The position numbers and the translations under genes are program-made. The notes beneath the pieces were generated by a model. The model was given only the letters and a program-made list of their open reading frames with translations. It had not been told where the DNA came from and ran no database searches. From the NCBI RefSeq assembly GCF_040105105.1, contig NZ_CP157678.1:124001-188000 (forward strand): DNA of 64,000 nucleotides, written 5' to 3'. Below are positions 52,126 to 59,926 of the stretch, one piece after another (position 1 is the first letter of the stretch; each line of letters opens with the position of its first letter). This DNA comes from Polaromonas hydrogenivorans. Its GTDB lineage: Bacteria; Pseudomonadota; Gammaproteobacteria; Burkholderiales; Burkholderiaceae_C.

Positions 52126-52173
52126 ATGCGCCGGGCTTCGCCTCTTCAGACTGCTCTACACAAGACACTCAGA

Positions 52174-52478
52174 ATGAAGCAATGCAAAACGAATCCGGCA
52201 TCTCTGGCGAAGGTGCTGCCGCTGGTGCTGGTCCTCACGGTTCTGTGGGGTACCAATTGGGTTTTATTTCCCATCGCGGTACGGGAGATCTCCGTATGGA
52301 CATTCCGCGCGGTGTGTTTGCTGGGGGCGGGGACTTTGTTGCTCGCCATCGCGCGGCTTCGAGGCATATCGCTGTACGTCCCGCCGGGACAGCGGTCTGG
52401 CCTTGCCGCTGCAGCGCTTGCCTACCTCGTCATCTGGAACGTTGGAAGCACCTACGCAGCCGTTCTGATCCCCTCGGG
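52174..52478 (+). pseudogene. DMT/EamA permease, N-terminal fragment
   Basis: About 102 residues from MKQCKTNPASLAK, with the first EamA helices (LPLVLVLTVLWGTNWVLFPI, then YLVIWNVGSTYAAVLIPSG). At about 52478 the sequence changes abruptly into the interior of an IS6-type transposase on the other strand. The matching C-terminal end of such a permease lies at 61959-62195 on the minus strand, joined to the other half of the IS6 element. Confidence 0.85.
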
Positions 52479-53080
52479 ATCATGTGCATGAGTTCGATGC
52501 CGGCCAGGACATTTTTGGCCGATCGAAATGACTTGAAGTTGAGCATCGGTTTGGTGACCCGTTTGACAGCGCGATGGTCCTGCTCCACGATGTTGTTGAG
52601 GTACTTCACTTGTCGCACGATGACCGGTGTTTCACCTCGGGCATTGATCTCATCCATGGCCGCCTTGTTGGCGCCGCTCTTGTCCATCGTGACCTTCTCG
52701 GGAACACCGTTGGCCTTCATGGCTTTTTCAAAGAACCGCAGGGCTGCGGCCTTGTCGCGCCTGGCCGTCAGCAGGAAGTCGACTGTCTTGCCTTCCTTGT
52801 CCACCGCGCGGTAGAGATATTTCCAGGCGCCCTTGACCTTGATATAGGTTTCGTCCATCCGCCAGCTGCCGCCCACCGCGCGCTTGTGCTTGCGGAACAC
52901 TTTCTCAAGCAAGGGCAGAAACCGGATTGCCCAGCGATTGATCGAGGAATGGTCGACAAACACGCCGCGTTCCTCCATCATTTCCTCGAGATGGCGGTAA
53001 CTCAACGGATAAGCCGCGTACCAACGGATGCATACCAGAATCACGTCAATTGGAAATCGCATCCCTTTGGTTGCCAGCAT
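52479..53080 (-). pseudogene. IS6-family transposase, N-terminal about 200 residues
   Basis: GMRFPIDVILVCIRWYAAYP, then RWAIRFLPLLEK, first Asp in SWRMDETYIKVKGAW, second Asp in TMDKSGANKAAM, Glu in NNIVEQDHRAVKRVTK: the complete IS6 DDE core. It ends ELMHMI and then runs out of homology. The missing end, RKGQFLLEGCIELSFADQFY and onwards, is encoded at 62196-62287 on the plus strand. Confidence 0.87.
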
Positions 53081-53155
53081 CGCGTTTCATACCCGTCGCA
53101 AAAAAGAACTCAGCATAAACGAGCAGGCGGTACGACCGCCAATGCGACAGAACCC
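52479..53155 (-). mobile_element. IS6-family element, transposase-5' half
   Basis: Right end: an inverted repeat GGGTTCTGTCGCATTGGCGG (complement of 53136-53155). Contains the first about 200 transposase codons and stops at 52479, where permease sequence begins. The remaining transposase end and the other inverted repeat are found at 62196-62346. Together they add up to about 828 bp, a normal IS6 size. Confidence 0.82.
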
Positions 53156-53492
53156 GATGATTCAGGCGCTGGATCGCAAGTCAGTCGGCTTGCGCGTGCT
53201 GAACCTGGGGATGGACACTCACACGCCAACAGGCAAGCTGATGCTGACGGTACTGGGGGGTGTGGCGCAGTTCGAGCGGGAAATGATGTTGGAGCGCCAG
53301 CGCGAGGGTGTCGCCCGCGCCAAGGCGGCGGGCAAGTACAAGGGACGTAAGCCGATTGCGCCTGAGCAGCGTGCCGAGGTCGTGCGCTTGGCCGGGTTGG
53401 GGTTGACCAAGGCCGGAATCGCCCGAAAGCTCGGTCTTGGCGAGGCCAGCGTCTACCGGATTCTGGCCGAGGCCAAGAAGGGCAAAACCTAG
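53156..53492 (+). pseudogene. serine resolvase, C-terminal fragment
   Basis: Begins exactly at the end of the IS6 inverted repeat with the second part of a Tn3/Hin-type resolvase catalytic domain (VGLRVLNLGMDTHTPTGKLM, GGVAQFEREMMLERQREGV). It ends with a helix-turn-helix (GLTKAGIARKLGLGEASVYR). The catalytic Ser region is missing. Confidence 0.85.
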
Positions 53493-53561
53493 AGTCTATC
53501 AATAACGCAGTTTCGCATTTTGATCGGACAGATGGCACTTTTGGCAGCTATGTGGTCACTG

Positions 53562-53990
53562 GGCCTGGTGTGGAAACTTGACCGTCTTGGCCGCTATTTG
53601 CGCCACCTCATCAACACGGTGCACGATGTGACAACCAAAGGTGTCGGTTTCCAGGTGTTGACAGGGCATGGCGCCTCCATCAATACGAGAACGCCTGAAG
53701 GTCAACTGGTGTTCGGTATCTTTGCGGCCCTGGCCGAATTTGAGCGGGCACTGATTTCAGAGCGTACCAAGGTGGGCTTGGCGTCTGCCCGCGCGCGTGG
53801 ACGCAATGGAGGCGGTCAGTACAAGATGACGCCGGCCAAATTGCGCCTGGCCATGGCGGCCATGGGGCAAAAGGAAACAGTCGTGAGCGACCTATGCAAG
53901 GAGTTGGGGGTCACGCGGCAAACCCTTTAGCGGCATCATGCGCCAGATGGGGTACTGCGCCAAGATGGTCAAAAGCTGTTGGAGCGGTGA
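53562..53990 (+). pseudogene. second serine resolvase, N-truncated and with a nonsense codon
   Basis: Starts within the catalytic domain (LVWKLDRLGRYLRHLINTVH), continues through GVGFQVLTGHGASINTRTPE and FAALAEFERALISERTKVG to the HTH (VSDLCKELGVTRQTL). There TAG (53928-53930) stands where Tyr is expected. The frame then continues RHHAPDGVLRQDGQKLLER to a natural stop. A different resolvase from the one at 53156. Confidence 0.82.
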
Positions 53991-54019
53991 GGAAAAGCGA
54001 AATTCTGAAATTTTCGTGG

Positions 54020-54218
54020 ATTTGGGCGTAGAACCCCGTAGCGTGAACCAGCCAAAGCCGATGGGACCGGCTCATCACTTGCCGTGCTTTGAACTCGCCG
54101 CGGCGAAGCCAGGAGACCGGCGTGGGCTGCGGCATGTCCAGCAGGTGGGACAGCTCGCCTAGCGGCCACTCGTCGTCTTGCCTTTGCGCCACCGTCGCGG
54201 GCGTCTGATGTTGATGCG
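54020..54218 (-). pseudogene. possible recombinase C-terminal fragment
   Basis: About 65 residues (WPLGELSHLLDMPQPTPVSW, LRRGEFKARQV, HRLWLVHA) resembling the C-terminal helix-turn-helix/ribbon region of some transposon recombinases. It abuts the IS1595 transposase gene. No start or full frame; weak call. Confidence 0.3.
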
Positions 54219-54229
54219 CAATCCCATCG

Positions 54230-55054
54230 TCACTTGAAGCGGCCGTGATAAGCGTTGACGTTCTGGATATGCACGGCGCCGTTGACGCGCACGCCTGCGC
54301 TGAGGTTGATGGCGTCGTGGGCAATGCCCGCGTCCTGCGAAAAATAGCGGTACGTCGGATTGCCGTCGCTCACCAGCAGCGCATCCTTGGCCAGCACCGG
54401 CTGCAATGCGCTGCTCAACTGGGCTTTGCTCATCTGTCCGCGTCCCGTGACCCAGTCCAGCGTCTGCCCGGCACGGTCGCGCGCCACCAAAACGCATACC
54501 AGTTCGTCCGACAAGCCCGGCTTGCTCGCCTTGCCGCCGCGACGCCAGGCCGGACGGTCCAGCTTGCGAGCGCCCTTGCGCGACTCCAGGACATAGGTCT
54601 CGTCCGCTTCGGTGATGCCCTTGAGCCTCAAGGCGCGGTCTGCCTTGATGCCGCCAAGGAAGCGGTGGCGCCAGCGCAGCGCGGTGTTGCGATGCACCCC
54701 CAGCGTGGCCGCTGCCGGGCGAAGCGCCTGCGAGGCCACCAGCGCCCCACTGAAGCCGAGCCACTTGTCCTTCTTGCGCAGCCGCGCCAGTGCCATTCCC
54801 GTCAGGGCGTTGAAGGTGCGACGGCATGCCTGGCAGCGGTAGCGCTGCAACCCGTTGGTCTGGCCGTGCAGGAAAAGCTCCGTGCCCTGGCAGTGCGGGC
54901 AGGCGCGCGGTTGTCCCGCTTCTTGCGCCTCAATGACAGCGAGTCCTTCTTGCTGGCCATCGAGTTCATCGAGCCGCTTTCTGAGCAATTCTCGCTGGCG
55001 CACAGTGAGGCGGCAAACCTGTTCCATCACCCCCTTGAAAGTCTCGGCGTTCAT
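54230..55054 (-). CDS. IS1595-family transposase (ISXO2-like), C-terminally shortened
   Basis: 274 residues. An N-terminal zinc ribbon (CPHCQGTELFLHG, then YRCQACRRTFNALTG, about 52-88), an HTH (TLGVHRNTALRWRHRFL) and an ISXO2-like DDE domain (ITEADETYVLES with the first Asp; LLVSDGNPTYRYF with the second; HIQNVNAYHGRFK near the third acid). The protein ends at RFK, whereas relatives continue for about 25 residues, so it may be inactive. Its position among resolvase relics suggests an old Tn-like wreck. Confidence 0.82.
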   Translation of the reverse strand: MNAETFKGVMEQVCRLTVRQRELLRKRLDELDGQQEGLAVIEAQEAGQPRACPHCQGTELFLHGQTNGLQRYRCQACRRTFNALTGMALARLRKKDKWLGFSGALVASQALRPAAATLGVHRNTALRWRHRFLGGIKADRALRLKGITEADETYVLESRKGARKLDRPAWRRGGKASKPGLSDELVCVLVARDRAGQTLDWVTGRGQMSKAQLSSALQPVLAKDALLVSDGNPTYRYFSQDAGIAHDAINLSAGVRVNGAVHIQNVNAYHGRFK

Positions 55055-55187
55055 GGCTACCTCCAGACGGGATTCGGGGATTTACTCTACGCCTGCGGGA
55101 GTGAAAATTCCACATTTAACGGTGACATAGCCATGTCGAAAGAGGGATTGAATTCCATCTAAATTTATCTGTAAATATAATAATGCA

Positions 55188-55275
55188 TAGGTGAAAACAC
55201 CTAGATGGTTTTCGCTTATTTTCTAGAAAATAAACCTTCTTCTTATTCATTGATGCATGTTCTAGTGCACTAGAA
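55188..55275. promoter_or_regulatory. cluster of three palindromes upstream of hydratase copy 2
   Basis: TAGGTG-AAAA-CACCTA (55188-55203), an 18-base perfect palindrome with arms TTATTTTCT/AGAAAATAA (55216-55233), and TTCTAGTGCACTAGAA (55260-55275). The 290-base gap 55055-55344 is AT-rich and otherwise empty. These look like operators or a promoter region for the hydratase-CoA transferase operon. Confidence 0.55.
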
Positions 55276-55344
55276 AATTTCTCCACCACGGGAGGCGGCT
55301 GTTGGACACAACGCCGCTTCCGAACAGTACAGATTGAGAAAATC

Positions 55345-56169
55345 TTGACCGAACTCGCTGAGCTCATCACCCGCGACGAAAGCTGCAACCTCGCGGCTGT
55401 CCGCAGGGTCGCTGCAATGCTGGACCTTGACCCGGAGGAAATCCGGGAGGGCGATCCTTTGCCTAGAGGCTGGCACTTCATTTTGCTCGGCGCCGATACC
55501 CGCAGATCCTCGCTCAGGAGCGACGGTTTCCCGGGGCTGGGCGTGCCCATGCCCGACCTGGGCCTTCCGCGGCTGATGCTGGGTTCGCGCACCGTCACGT
55601 TTCACGGCGATATCCCGATTGGCGGCAGCCTGAGGCGAAGCAGCGCGGTGAAAAGTCTGCGACAGAAACAGACCGACTCGGGCGCCATGGCCATCGTGAC
55701 CATCGGGCACGAGCTGACGCTGCGCGGGGATGAGGCGCCGGTGCTCACTGAAACCCAGACCTACCTTCTGCTGCCCGCCTCCAGCTCCTCGCCAGCGGGC
55801 ACCTACAAGCATCCGGCAGCGGTTGCCGAGCGCGTCAAAACGGCGCGTCCCGATGACACACTGCTGTTTCAATACTCGGCGCTTGGCTTCAACTCGCACA
55901 AGATTCACATCGATCGCGCGCACGCCCAGGACGTCGAAGGGTTTCCCGACCTGGTGGTCAATGGCGGCCTAGTCACGCTTTTGCTGACGGAGTTCATCCG
56001 CACGGATCTCCTTCAGACGCCAAAAGCCCTTCGCATCCGGCACCTGGCACCCTTGTTCAGCAGGCGCCCCATCACCCTGGCCGCCGATCGCAACGGCGAT
56101 TCATGGCATCTGAAGGCCTTTGACGACAACAACACCCACGCCGTGGACATGGAGGTAGACATTCAATGA
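55345..56169 (+). CDS. FAS1/MaoC-like acyl-CoA hydratase, copy 2
   Basis: 274 residues if TTG 55345 is used; no ATG is in frame before the conserved region. It parallels 49957-50841 throughout: DPLPRGWHFILLGADTRRSS, GLPRLMLGSRTVTFHGDIPI, LFQYSALGFNSHKIHIDRAHA. Its GC content is higher than copy 1. The stop overlaps the CoA-transferase start (ATGA), which links hydration of an enoyl-CoA with CoA transfer, as in mesaconate/citramalate-type pathways. The exact substrate is inferred only. Confidence 0.82.
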   Translation: MTELAELITRDESCNLAAVRRVAAMLDLDPEEIREGDPLPRGWHFILLGADTRRSSLRSDGFPGLGVPMPDLGLPRLMLGSRTVTFHGDIPIGGSLRRSSAVKSLRQKQTDSGAMAIVTIGHELTLRGDEAPVLTETQTYLLLPASSSSPAGTYKHPAAVAERVKTARPDDTLLFQYSALGFNSHKIHIDRAHAQDVEGFPDLVVNGGLVTLLLTEFIRTDLLQTPKALRIRHLAPLFSRRPITLAADRNGDSWHLKAFDDNNTHAVDMEVDIQ

Positions 56170-57380
56170 GCTTCGAACCCCTAAAAGGAATCCGCATCCT
56201 TGACCTGACAAGCGTGGTGGTCGGTCCCGTCTGTACATGGCGCCTGGGCCAATACGGGGCGGAGATCATCAAGGTCGAAAGCCCGGAAGGCGATCTCATG
56301 CGCGGCCTCGGCGGCATGTCGCCGACCGGCCAGCATTCGGGGACCTACCTTCATTTGAACCGCGGCAAGCGAAACATCTGCCTGGACCTCAAGAAGCCTA
56401 GCGCCAAGGAAGTGATGCAACGCCTGGTGGCCAGCGCGGATGTCATCGTTGCCAACATGCGCCCGCAAGCCCTCGCGCGGCTCGGACTCGACGCCGACAC
56501 CATCCGGAAAACCCACCCGGAGAAAATTTACTGCCTGATCACCGGCTATGGGACAGAAGGACCGTACGCCGGGCAACCTACCTACGACAGCGTCGTGCAG
56601 GGCGCCACCGGCATGGCCGGCCTCACGCTCAAGCGTGATGGCACGCCGACCTATGTGCCCATGCTGATCTGCGACCACGTCTCCGGTGAAATCGCCGCGG
56701 GCGCCATCATGGCCGCAGTGATCGCACATAAGGCCAGTGGCACGGGCTGCAGCATGGAAATCCCCATGTTCGAGACGATGGCCGCGTTCGTTCTTCAGGA
56801 GCATCTGGCGCAGCACAGCTTCGATCCGCCTGTGGGCGAGGCAGGCGATCTGCGCCTGCTCAGCCCGTACAACAAGCCCATCAAGACGTCGGACGGGTGG
56901 ATTTCCTTCACGGTCAACACCGATCCTCAAGTGCGGGCATTCCTGAACGCAACCGGCCGATCCGAGCTGGTGAACGACCCCCGCTTCACAAGCGTGGCTG
57001 CGCGTGCGCGCAACGTGGGCGTCTGGTTTGAAGTACGCGGCGCCGCATTGACAGGCAAGACGACAGCCGAATGGCTCGAACTGTTCAAGGCTGCAGACAT
57101 TGCCGTCCAGCCCTGCCACACGCTGGACACGCTGCCGGGTGACTCCCACCTGCAGGCCGTCAATCTGATCAGCTACGAGGTTCACCCGACAGAGGGAAGG
57201 ACGGCTGCAATCCGTTCGACCATCCGTGTCGACGAGGAATACGCGCCGCTGCAAGCGCCTTCGAGTCCGCGAGGCGCTCAAACCCGGGACTTGCTCGAAG
57301 AAATCGGCTATTCGGAGGAAGCGATTCTTGCCATTTTGGCCGAAAAGGCCGCGTTGTCCTGGGATCCCGCAGCGTCCTGA
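56166..57380 (+). CDS. class III CoA transferase (CaiB/BaiF family)
   Basis: 404 residues. PLKGIRILDLTSVVVGPVC (N-terminal family motif), VESPEGDLMRGLGG (about 38), LNRGKRNICLDLKKP (about 61-75), and Asp in YDSVVQGATGMAGLTLKRDG (about 140), the probable CoA-ester-forming Asp region. It moves CoA between two organic acids. It is co-translated with the hydratase (ATGA overlap), and a Bug-type binding protein follows after 171 bases. Confidence 0.88.
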   Translation: MSFEPLKGIRILDLTSVVVGPVCTWRLGQYGAEIIKVESPEGDLMRGLGGMSPTGQHSGTYLHLNRGKRNICLDLKKPSAKEVMQRLVASADVIVANMRPQALARLGLDADTIRKTHPEKIYCLITGYGTEGPYAGQPTYDSVVQGATGMAGLTLKRDGTPTYVPMLICDHVSGEIAAGAIMAAVIAHKASGTGCSMEIPMFETMAAFVLQEHLAQHSFDPPVGEAGDLRLLSPYNKPIKTSDGWISFTVNTDPQVRAFLNATGRSELVNDPRFTSVAARARNVGVWFEVRGAALTGKTTAEWLELFKAADIAVQPCHTLDTLPGDSHLQAVNLISYEVHPTEGRTAAIRSTIRVDEEYAPLQAPSSPRGAQTRDLLEEIGYSEEAILAILAEKAALSWDPAAS

Positions 57381-57551
57381 TCGCTCGCTTTGCGCGCTGA
57401 CCGCGCGGATTGAGACATGCAGCTCGCGCTCGAGCAATGGTCTGTGACTTTGAATCAACGCGCTTGCGCGCCCTGCTGAGGGCGCCGCCACCGGTTATGC
57501 GTTCACGCAGCCTGGGCTGCGCTAGGCAACTCACGATCCAATGGAGAATAA

Positions 57552-58538
57552 ATGTCTCTCGTACTTCCCCACCGTCGCCATCTCTTGAAAGTTCTGGCCG
57601 CGACGCTTTCGTTGCCCCAGGCCTGGGTCAGGGCAGACACCTATCCCTCGCGCCCCATCCGGCTCGTGGTGCCCTTTCCGCCCGCGGGACCCACCGACTT
57701 GCTGGCGCGCATCGTGGCAACACGCCTGGCCCAGAAGCTCGGCCAGCCGGTCGTCATCGAGAACAAGCCGGGCGCCAGCGGCATGCTCGGAGCAGAAGCC
57801 GTGGCCAAGGCGCCGCCGGATGGATACACCCTCCTAGTCAATGCATCGATCCATGTCATCAATCCAAGCCTCTACGCAAAACCCCGGTATGACGCGATAG
57901 CCGATTTCGCACCGGTCACCAACATGGCGGACGTTCCGCTCGTGCTGGTGGTCAGCCCCAAGCTGCAAGTGAACACGGTCAAGGAACTGATTGCGCTGGC
58001 GAAGTCTTCCAGGACGCCCTTTAACTTCGCCTCCTCCGGCAATGCCACCGCGCCGCATCTCGCAGGCGAAGCGTTCAAGGTCGCCACGGGCCTGGCCACC
58101 ATGCAGCACGTCCCTTACAAGGGCAGTTCACCGGCGCTGACCGATCTCATTGGCGGACAAGTGCAGCTGATGTTTGACTCGCTGCCTTCGAGCCTTCCCT
58201 TCATCAAATCCGGCGCGCTGCAGGCATTGGCCGTCACACCATCCCGACGCTCATCCACATTGCCCAATGTGCCCACCATTTCCGAAAGCGCGGTACCGGG
58301 TTTCGACTTCAGCACCTGGTATGGCCTCTGGGCACCTGCCGGGACGCCTTCGTCGATCCTTCACCTGCTCGCGGGCGAGATCGCTGCCATCTTGCGCAGT
58401 CCAGAGGTGCGTGAGCAGTTCGCCAAACTGGGCGCGGATCCGGTTGGAAACTCGCCGGAGGCGTTCAGTGACTTCACCAAGTCGGAACTGGCAAAGTGGT
58501 CGAAGATCGTGAAACAGTCCGGCGCCAAGGTGGACTGA
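57552..58538 (+). CDS. Bug/TctC-family periplasmic solute-binding protein
   Basis: 328 residues with leader HRRHLLKVLAATLSLPQAW (possibly Tat). The mature start is YPSRPIRLVVPFPPAGPTDL. GQPVVIENKPGASGMLGAEA (about 75-94) and HVPYKGSSPALTDLIGGQVQ (about 193-212) are strongly conserved in this family, which is greatly expanded in Burkholderiales. It binds a carboxylate. No TctA/TctB membrane genes are adjacent, as is common for Bug proteins. It likely feeds or senses the substrate of the hydratase/CoA transferase pair. Confidence 0.9.
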   Translation: MSLVLPHRRHLLKVLAATLSLPQAWVRADTYPSRPIRLVVPFPPAGPTDLLARIVATRLAQKLGQPVVIENKPGASGMLGAEAVAKAPPDGYTLLVNASIHVINPSLYAKPRYDAIADFAPVTNMADVPLVLVVSPKLQVNTVKELIALAKSSRTPFNFASSGNATAPHLAGEAFKVATGLATMQHVPYKGSSPALTDLIGGQVQLMFDSLPSSLPFIKSGALQALAVTPSRRSSTLPNVPTISESAVPGFDFSTWYGLWAPAGTPSSILHLLAGEIAAILRSPEVREQFAKLGADPVGNSPEAFSDFTKSELAKWSKIVKQSGAKVD

Positions 58539-58733
58539 CTTTCGTGCCCTGTCAGGACGCGGTACGAATTGAAGGTGCGAATTCGCACGCCATCCACACC
58601 GGCATGGAATTCACACCACCCCCCACGATTTAAATCCCCGGCAATTCGGCTGGGAAAACCCGGGAGGTCATGCAGAAATCGGTTGCGCTTTCAACCGACG
58701 TTGAAGACCTTATACCAATCCCGTGTCATGACA

Positions 58734-59297
58734 TTACCGATGCCGAAGGCAGCATTGCCCAGCGGCGCGAGCACAGAGTACGGATGGCGCCAGGGATTTG
58801 CGGAAGGCATTCCAAGCGTCGCAGCAGGCATCGACTATCTGCTCGTAGCCGTCGTAACAGCGGTTTGCCAGATGCCGGTCGCGCAGTTGCTGCCACACCT
58901 GCTCGGCCGGGTTGAGTTCGGGTGAACCCGCAGGCAGCGGCAACAATGACAGGTTGGAGAACTGGGGCAGTTTGGCGGTGGTATGCCAGCCTGCACGATC
59001 GAGCACGAGTACCGCGTGGCGCCCCGCAGGAACTGCGTCGCTGACGGCCTGCAGGTGATGGGCCATCGCCTCGGTATTGGCCTGCGGCATGATCAGGCCG
59101 ACAGCAGCATCGCGCTGCGCACAGACGGCGCCAAAGATGTACGCCGATTCGGACTGCTGCTGGCGCACCACCCGGGGGCGCGTTCCCTTGCGCGCCCACA
59201 GGCGCGTTTGCGTGCCGCGCTGGCCGATGCGCATTTCATCTTGAAACCAGATGTCCACCTGCTCAGGCGCAATGCCAGGAGGCAGCGTGGCCAGCAC
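58734..59297 (-). CDS. IS630-family transposase OrfB, DDE domain (copy D)
   Basis: Catalytic half with FQDEMRIGQ, LVLDRAGWHT and GSPELNPAEQVW. It ends shortly after (AFRKSLAPSVLCARAAGQCC), where the frame differs from copies A and C (AFTQIPGAIRSLCSRSWAV), indicating a one-base change near 58800. The final residues are thus altered; the DDE core is intact. Confidence 0.85.
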   Translation of the reverse strand: MLATLPPGIAPEQVDIWFQDEMRIGQRGTQTRLWARKGTRPRVVRQQQSESAYIFGAVCAQRDAAVGLIMPQANTEAMAHHLQAVSDAVPAGRHAVLVLDRAGWHTTAKLPQFSNLSLLPLPAGSPELNPAEQVWQQLRDRHLANRCYDGYEQIVDACCDAWNAFRKSLAPSVLCARAAGQCCLRHR

Positions 59298-59796
59298 TTG
59301 GGTGGAGAAGTTTTTTTTTGAATTCGGCCTGTGCCGCCGGATCGGCGCAGGGACTGACGGCGCGAGCCGAAATCCACACCATGCCCAAGCGCTTCAACAA
59401 GTCATACACACCGTTCAAGCTGTAGGCAACGCCAAACTGCCGGGCCAGCAGCTGGCGAATATCTTCACCCCGAACCCGGCCGCCGCCGCGCTCGCGCTGG
59501 AGCTGTTCAACCGCCTGGCGACACGCTTCTTCCTGTCCTTTGGCAAGGCGCTGCGTACTCCAGTCGTGCGGCATGCCGGCCAGACGGGCCACGCCGCCAG
59601 CGATGAACCACTGCACCCAGCGCATGACCGCGTGGCGGCTCACGCGCAGTGCAGCGCCCACTTCGCTGCAGCTTTTGCCCTCTTTGAGATGCGCCAGTGC
59701 TATCAGGCGCAGTCGCCGGCGCCCATCCGATTCCTTGCGGGCCAGCCGGTCGAAATCATAGGGCTGCAGCTGATCAATGATTTGCTGAGATAACAT
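59263..59796 (-). CDS. IS630-family transposase OrfA (copy D)
   Basis: 177 residues from ATG 59796. Begins MLSQQII as in copy B but later has QLQRERGGGRVRGEDIRQL as in copy C. The T9 run on the plus strand (A9 on the coding strand) near 59311-59319 is the slippage site toward OrfB. Confidence 0.87.
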   Translation of the reverse strand: MLSQQIIDQLQPYDFDRLARKESDGRRRLRLIALAHLKEGKSCSEVGAALRVSRHAVMRWVQWFIAGGVARLAGMPHDWSTQRLAKGQEEACRQAVEQLQRERGGGRVRGEDIRQLLARQFGVAYSLNGVYDLLKRLGMVWISARAVSPCADPAAQAEFKKKLLHPSAGHAASWHCA

Positions 59797-59926
59797 TTTC
59801 GTAACCTCCACCAAGACTCCAATATCGCTCAGACTTCAATCGCTGGCATTGGTTCTTTATCTATCGGGATTGGTATCACATCTGACGGAGCTGGACAAGC
59901 TCCGCTTTCACAATCAGGAGACATTC

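Larger units (their letters stand above)
58713..59875 (-). mobile_element. IS630-family element, copy D
   Basis: 1163 bp between TACCAATCCC (58713) and GGGATTGGTA (ending 59875). Flanks are TTA on the left and TCA on the right, which do not match each other but mirror those of copy B. It ends 51 bases upstream of the tannase-family gene and could have replaced its promoter. Confidence 0.88.

Noticed and set aside
54159..54827. second large frame on the minus strand inside the IS1595 transposase
   Set aside because: It overlaps the transposase in another phase and shows no similarity; it is a shadow frame.
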